Shown: positions 8,001 to 10,908 of the stretch, in pieces | Numbering within the stretch: position 1 is the first letter of the stretch | Layout of the letters: the number at the start of each line of letters is the position of its first letter | DNA from: Setaria digitata | Lineage: Eukaryota; Nematoda; Chromadorea; Rhabditida; Setariidae | Reading direction: 5' to 3' | Assembly: GCA_003640385.1 (NCBI GenBank) | Contig: RCAB01000954.1 | Coordinates: 1-10,908, forward strand | DNA: 10,908 bases | Notes under the pieces: model-generated | Databases searched by the model: none | What the model saw: the letters and a program-made list of their open reading frames with translations, nothing else | Told to the model about the DNA's origin: nothing | Made by a program: the position numbers and the translations under genes

Positions 8001-10573
8001 CTTTTTTATATTATTGATGATTTACAAATTTTTTCCTGAGCAAAGAAAATTTCTAATCAAATATTTTATTCATTTAGATATTTATGGGATTAAATGTACA
8101 TTTATAAATATGCAGGAGTCATCTTGCTGCTGTAGTTATACTTCATTTACGACTGATTAGGGATAGCTGATAAAGTAAAAATTACCAAGCCTAAATTAAA
8201 AACAGAAAATAAAACATTCGACAGGCATCTGATCCTATTAAATTATATTTCAAATACCAAATAAAGCAAAATGGCATTGTCAATGATGACATTTGTAATT
8301 TTTATTGCACTGATAATAGTCACAATTATTTCTATTAATATCATTTGGTAGTGCTAGCGTTATTGGTAGTCAGTTATCATTTAGTTTACAAATATAATGA
8401 AACGTCCATTAACTTTGAAGCACTTAACTTATTGGCAATACAAACGTTGTTTATAATTTCGGATGTGAAATTCATCCACTTCAATATCATAAACATACTT
8501 ACTATAAGTGATCATTAAAAATTGTGCTGATAGTAATTGATAAGAACAAGAATTTTCCTTAAAATCTGAAGCTTAACTACCTTTTTCATTTCATACCGCA
8601 CTGAATTCCAGATCCATCCGCAATATAACTGTTCAGAGATATTTTCAATGAAATGCTTGGTGCATTAATTTTTCTTTTTGCACCAATTTAAATGCTAGCA
8701 TTGATTGTTTCTAGGCCAAAAGATACTTTATCACTCGAAAAACGAAGCAAAAATGATGTCAAGAAGCATTCATCAACTACAAGCCTAATTGATACATACA
8801 GTCACCGACGTCGTCCAGTTATTTCTAGTACATTGGAAGATATCAGATGTAATACGTTACAAAAAGGGCTCGAGAATCAGCCGTTGAAAAAACCGGAAAA
8901 TGTTAATTTTCATCAAATTATTGAAAGGTAAAAGATTTATTAGCACAAGTGCTGTTGTAGTTATTGAGAGGGTAGTTCATGCATGAGCCCCCAAAATCTC
9001 AATCCTACAACTTGCAACTGAAATTTAAAAGAGAAATAAATTGCCAAAAATACTTTCAGAGTGGAAAAATTACGAAAACAGCTCGAAAAAACAATGAACA
9101 ATTTGCCGAATCAATCACCAAGAAAATCACTGAATTTTGAAGATGAAAAGGACGAATTGCTATCTGAAAGTCGGAAACTTGCCGGAGCTTGCAAGGTTTG
9201 TCCTTCCTTCTTTCCCCCCTTTTTTTTGTTAGCAATAATGAACGAAAGGAAAAAATGCGACAAAGAAAATGAATAAGTTATTGGAAAATTTCCGAGAAAA
9301 AAATCTTTGAGAAAATTACAATTTTGTCGAAATTTCACTTTGAAATACAATGCATATTTGTTTGTTTTATAAAAGAAGTGAGCTTTTCTTCTCAAAATGA
9401 CAATGGAACTTATAAGTTGCAAATAATTGAAGCCTGAGAGAAGTAATATATAATAAGGCCTCTTTGAAATACTACTTATGTCTAAGGAGATTTCATCATG
9501 ATATAGAATATTACAAGCTTTTAGCTTTGAGATCCTTTAAATCCCAAAATAATAAACATTTAATGGAATCAAATATGCAGTATATCTGTATATCTGTGCA
9601 GTAGAGCATCATTATATAGTATACATATATATACTACTTTATAATAAAGCTTAATGGAATAAAATATGTGTATTTTCTGCTACGCAAAGGGAAAATTCGG
9701 TTCAAAATATTAATTATATGGTTTTTAGACAATGGTTAGCGCAGTACACGATAGCGGAAATCAAAAGAAATGGTCACAAATCCTTGGTGATGTATTACAA
9801 GCAGCTGAACGAGTGACTTATATAACGGAACGAATGATTCAGAAGTCAAATTCCATATTTCAAGCACAATTAATGACGACAAAAACGGAACAGGTCAAGA
9901 TTGTATCATTCGACCTTTCAAACATTAATAAATTGATGTATTTATGTACTGGAATTTCTTTTATAAACAATTATAAGAAATTATTCCGGTTTATCAGATC
10001 AGATGTTAAGGGATTGGGTGTAGATTTATTATTAATAAATAATACGGTTTAAATAAATTATCGTTTTTAGATAATGCACAAGAGATTATCTCGACATTAA
10101 TCAAATTTACTACTTTTTGCATATGCGCTAGAATAGAAAGATAATTCGAAAATAATAAACGCAAAGTAACCGTTTAAGTATACTTTATAATCTTATCAAA
10201 GTATAACTTTTCATTAGGGATAAATAAGCGAAATAACTTTCCACTGCAATTCTGAACCAATTTGTAGCTAGAAATAACATAGAAAAACTTCACACTAGCA
10301 CGAACAAATATAAACCAATATCAGGGCAACTTTAGACTAATCAGAACAACTGCAGGCTGAAAGTAGAATAATTTCAGAGTAAGCTGTAATAAAGTGTTTG
10401 TAAATTATGCTTTTAAAAGTTCATTACAGATGCTTAAATCACTTGTCGAAGTGTTATACAGTTTAGAAGAGATGCAATCGAAAAATGGTGACAGCAAGAA
10501 ACTGTTGACAACGCGAAGCACAACGCTAACAGCAAATATTAGACAACTCATTTCAACTGTACAACAGCCATAA
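1382..10573 (+). CDS. Six-exon gene: serine-rich protein with helical C-terminus, 453 aa, not recognised
   Basis: Joining 1382-2002, 6945-7027, 8715-8927, 9060-9195, 9729-9893 and 10430-10573 gives 1362 bases with no internal stop, ending at TAA 10571-10573. Every junction has GT and AG ends, and the phases (0, 2, 2, 0, 0) fit. Residues 1-207 are low complexity, about 57 serines by hand count, with an RVRF motif at 8-11. Residues 208-306 form a basic linker with RRMSL (216-220). Residues 307-318 look coiled-coil-like. Residues 336-453 are almost all amphipathic helix and end at the stop, like a helical-bundle adaptor or actin-binding domain. There is no signal peptide or membrane span, so a cytoplasmic or cytoskeletal protein is inferred. 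The start is the first ATG after an in-frame TGA at 1355-1357, but its context is weak and upstream exons are possible. The exon chain from exon 2 on is firmer than the 5' end. I do not recognise the family; a C-terminal resemblance to the Abl F-actin-binding domain is tentative. Confidence 0.75.
1612..1695 (+). repeat. TCA/CATCAT-type trinucleotide repeat inside exon 1
   Basis: An imperfect run of TCA, CAT and TTA trinucleotides spans roughly residues 77-105 and encodes poly-Ser mixed with Ala, Pro, Leu and Thr. The same bases in the +2 frame read as a histidine-rich stretch, which is a shadow and not a gene. The period of three keeps the frame open, so length changes would alter the serine tract without breaking the protein. 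Confidence 0.7.
2072..2140 (+). other. Possible alternative terminal exon after exon 1
   Basis: A 69-base intron (2003-2071), starting GTTAGT and ending TTCCATTTTAG, would join exon 1 in phase 0 to 22 further codons (LRVLGKFKVHTFDKLNARQT then KK) and TAA at 2138-2140. Very short introns are common in nematodes. The product would be a 229-residue protein lacking the helical C-terminus. The peptide looks reasonably protein-like, but 22 open codons can occur by chance. Confidence 0.3.
2998..3034. repeat. Imperfect hairpin in intron 1
   Basis: TTTTGAATAAT (2998-3008) is the exact reverse complement of ATTATTCAAAA (3024-3034). After one mismatch the stem continues with ATC/GAT and closes on a 7-base loop. 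A 14-pair stem is more than the background suggests, but AT-only arms arise easily in this composition. Function unknown. Confidence 0.5.
3971..3987. repeat. TAAA tetranucleotide microsatellite
   Basis: Four perfect TAAA units plus one base, within an AT-rich part of intron 1. It is a simple-sequence repeat with no sign of function. Confidence 0.8.
4943..4967. repeat. Perfect 8-bp hairpin in intron 1
   Basis: TGACTATT (4943-4950) pairs with AATAGTCA (4960-4967) around a 9-base loop. It lies close to an acceptor-like TTTAACAG (ends 4848) and an open stretch that does not match the gene's phase. No function is assigned. Confidence 0.5.
6039..6085. repeat. 24-base T run inside an inverted repeat
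   Basis: GATTTCAA (6039-6046) and TTGAAATC (6078-6085) are perfect reverse complements, with further partial pairing outward. The run of 24 T (6052-6075) lies in the loop. A long T run could be a retroposon tail in reverse orientation or simple slippage; I see no target-site duplication or element body to decide. Confidence 0.5.
6945..7027 (+). CDS. Exon 2: short linker exon with RRMSL motif, residues 208-235
   Basis: The acceptor is AATTTCAG (ends 6944) and the donor is GAA|GTAATT. At 83 bases it shifts phase from 0 to 2, exactly what exon 3 needs: joining exon 1 directly to exon 3 would run into TGA after 13 codons. The encoded NNGEGVQVRRMSLAEFTGLE looks like real protein in a surrounding sequence full of stops. 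RRMSL fits an R-R-x-S-hydrophobic basophilic kinase site at S219, and the acidic EDYVI (227-231) around Y229 could be a tyrosine-phosphorylation site. A second, stronger-looking donor, CAG|GTGAGG, lies inside the exon after 6965. Confidence 0.7.
7028..8714 (+). other. Intron 2, 1687 bases
   Basis: It begins GTAATT and ends TTGTTTCTAG. It is AT-rich throughout with an A run near 7550-7566 and many stops in every frame. I see no exon, RNA gene or mobile element. The minus-strand open stretch at 7759-7956 includes a phenylalanine run from a poly-A tract and looks like chance. Confidence 0.7.
8715..8927 (+). CDS. Exon 3: basic linker, residues 235-306
   Basis: The acceptor is TTGTTTCTAG (ends 8714) and the donor is GAAAG|GTAAAA. 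It enters and leaves in phase 2 and is open for 213 bases. The product is highly charged: KRSKNDVKKH, then SHRRRPVISSTLEDI, then LKKPENVNFHQIIE. The last part begins a helix that continues into exon 4. The arginine/lysine clusters could bind acidic lipid or act as a nuclear localisation signal, but nothing else supports either. The reading frame extends upstream to an ATG at 8692, inside the polypyrimidine region before the acceptor; I treat that as intron. Confidence 0.8.
8928..9059 (+). other. Intron 3, 132 bases
   Basis: It begins GTAAAA and ends TACTTTCAG. Its length is a multiple of three, but the frame meets TAA at once, so retention would truncate the protein. Its central part is unusually GC-rich for the window and forms a stem-loop (8954-9011). 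Confidence 0.8.
8954..9011. repeat. GC-richer stem-loop in intron 3
   Basis: GTTGTAG (8954-8960) pairs with CTACAAC (9005-9011), and ATTGAGA (8963-8969) pairs with TCTCAAT (8997-9003), separated by a small 2-by-1 internal loop. Inside, GGG (8970-8972) can pair with CCC in 8988-8992, around the perfect palindrome TCATGCATGA (8977-8986). This is the most convincing secondary structure in the window. It is shorter than a typical microRNA precursor and does not reach the splice sites, so it is not a standard mirtron. Confidence 0.6.
9060..9195 (+). CDS. Exon 4: coiled-coil-like segment and first bundle helix, residues 306-351
   Basis: The acceptor is TACTTTCAG (ends 9059) and the donor is TGCAAG|GTTTGT; the exon enters in phase 2 and leaves in phase 0. 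It encodes a charged heptad-like helix (VEKLRKQLEKTM, residues 307-318), a short loop with SPRKSL (a further Arg/Lys-Ser site), then an acidic lead-in DEKDE and the helix LLSESRKLAGACK. That helix continues in exon 5 as TMVSAV. Its Ala/Leu/Cys spacing is typical of talin-, vinculin- and FAT-type bundle helices. Helix continuity across the exon 4/5 junction supports the splice. Confidence 0.82.
9196..9728 (+). other. Intron 4, 533 bases
   Basis: It begins GTTTGT and ends GGTTTTTAG. It has a C/T-rich start, a tandem pair of TATATCTG (9581-9596), a hairpin TAGTATA/TATACTA (9617-9636), and an 18-base direct repeat on both sides of it. No coding exon is seen. Confidence 0.75.
9560..9668. repeat. 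Direct repeat pair around a small palindrome
   Basis: TTAATGGAATCAAATATG (9560-9577) recurs as TTAATGGAATAAAATATG (9651-9668), 17 of 18 matching, 91 bases apart. Between them lie the TATATCTG tandem and the TAGTATA...TATACTA hairpin. This could be a local duplication or the trace of a small inserted element. Confidence 0.5.
9729..9893 (+). CDS. Exon 5: central helices of the C-terminal bundle, residues 352-406
   Basis: The acceptor is GGTTTTTAG (ends 9728) and the donor is CAG|GTCAAG; both ends are phase 0 and the exon is exactly 55 codons. It completes the helix begun in exon 4 (TMVSAVHDSG), then gives an amphipathic helix with W366 (KKWSQILGDVLQAAERVTYI) and a third helix (ERMIQKSNSIFQAQLMTT). 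The composition, rich in Gln, Ala, Leu and Ile with few glycines or prolines, differs sharply from exon 1. The reading frame stays open for 52 more codons into intron 5, to TAA 10050-10052. Confidence 0.82.
9894..10429 (+). other. Intron 5, 536 bases
   Basis: It begins GTCAAG and ends GTTCATTACAG. The first 156 bases stay open in the exon 5 frame until TAA 10050-10052, so retention would swap the last two helices for an unrelated 52-residue tail. Otherwise nothing is recognised. Confidence 0.75.
10430..10573 (+). CDS. Exon 6: last helices and stop, residues 407-453
   Basis: The acceptor is GTTCATTACAG (ends 10429). The exon enters in phase 0 and runs 47 codons to TAA 10571-10573. It encodes MLKSLVEVLYSLEEMQ, a polar loop (SKNGDSKK), then LTTRSTTLTANIRQLISTVQ and a final proline. 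The two helices close the C-terminal bundle, and the protein ends only two residues after the last helix, as bundle domains that cap a protein often do. The exon starts with ATG, but it is internal: the preceding bases form a standard acceptor and the frame matches exon 5. Confidence 0.82.
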   Translation: MLKSLVEVLYSLEEMQSKNGDSKKLLTTRSTTLTANIRQLISTVQQP

Positions 10574-10908
10574 TATTCATTCTGCTTATATTTCATTGCT
10601 ACTTAAGAAGCCGTATAGGAAGTAACTAAAGAGATATTTTCGCAACTCTACAATAACCAAGAAAAAACCATTAATTAAAGAAGGAAGTCGAAGTTTTCTC
10701 AGATATTACACAGTTAAAGAATGCTACCTTAAAGAGTGTAGAGATTTAGAAAAAAGGTCTCAAATGAAGATTGTGGAACATCTGTGCAATATTATTTCTA
10801 AACAAACGACAGTGAAATAAGAAAAATGTGCCCAGCATTCTATCCTAACTAAACTTTACATCAAAGCCTAACCACTTCTGCTTGTCCTACCAACATACTC
10901 ATTAAATA
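10574..10908 (+). other. 3' flank, no further gene seen
   Basis: No open frame worth reporting follows the stop. There is no exact AATAAA. The nearest common variant is ATTAAA at 10674-10679, about 100 bases after the stop, and another lies at 10901-10906. The 3' end therefore cannot be fixed from sequence. Confidence 0.55.
10674..10679 (+). terminator. Candidate poly(A) signal ATTAAA
   Basis: ATTAAA is the commonest variant of the AATAAA cleavage signal and sits at a plausible distance after the stop. The motif is frequent by chance in AT-rich DNA, so support is weak. Confidence 0.3.

Noticed and set aside
9111..9422. Minus-strand 103-codon frame
   Set aside because: Partly antisense to exon 4 and partly intron; low-complexity Phe/Ser content; no start or splice support.
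10405..10596. Minus-strand 63-codon frame
   Set aside because: Antisense shadow of exon 6.
1..10908. tRNA, rRNA, CRISPR array or intact transposon
   Set aside because: No cloverleaf-like segment, regularly spaced repeats, terminal inverted repeats with target duplications, or transposase/reverse transcriptase reading frames were seen by eye on either strand.

Overview
The window looks like nuclear DNA from an AT-rich eukaryote, most likely a nematode and possibly a filarial one. This is inferred from style only: long T and A runs, introns that start with GT and end in short T-rich TTTCAG/TTTTAG-type acceptors, and introns from about 0.1 to almost 5 kb. I see no bacterial operon structure, ribosome binding sites, rRNA, tRNA, CRISPR array or intact transposon.

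One gene fills the window. It is on the + strand and can be built as six coding exons: 1382-2002, 6945-7027, 8715-8927, 9060-9195, 9729-9893 and 10430-10573. All five junctions keep a single reading frame (phases 0, 2, 2, 0, 0) and give 1362 coding bases, or 453 residues plus a stop. The protein has three parts: a serine-rich, low-complexity N-terminal half (exon 1), a basic, phosphorylatable linker (exons 2-3), and a helix-rich C-terminal region (exons 4-6). I cannot name the gene. The last ~118 residues recall a four-helix bundle, and by eye their pattern is closest to the C-terminal F-actin-binding domain of Abl-family kinases. That is a hypothesis only. If it is right, the window could hold just the 3' end of a longer gene.

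Layout: 1-1381 is AT-rich upstream DNA with a possible tiny 5' exon (296-319) and a 24-codon upstream reading frame that overlaps the CDS start. Exon 1 carries an in-frame TCA-type trinucleotide repeat. Intron 1 (4.9 kb) has no gene I can support but contains possible alternative 3' exons (2072-2140 and 5777-5866). Intron 2 is 1.7 kb. Introns 3-5 are short, and intron 3 holds a marked GC-richer stem-loop. The 335 bases after the stop contain no further gene and no canonical AATAAA.

I did not find a clearly new multi-gene system. The most useful leads are the unassigned helical C-terminus, the unresolved 5' end, and the signs of alternative splicing or early termination after exon 1.
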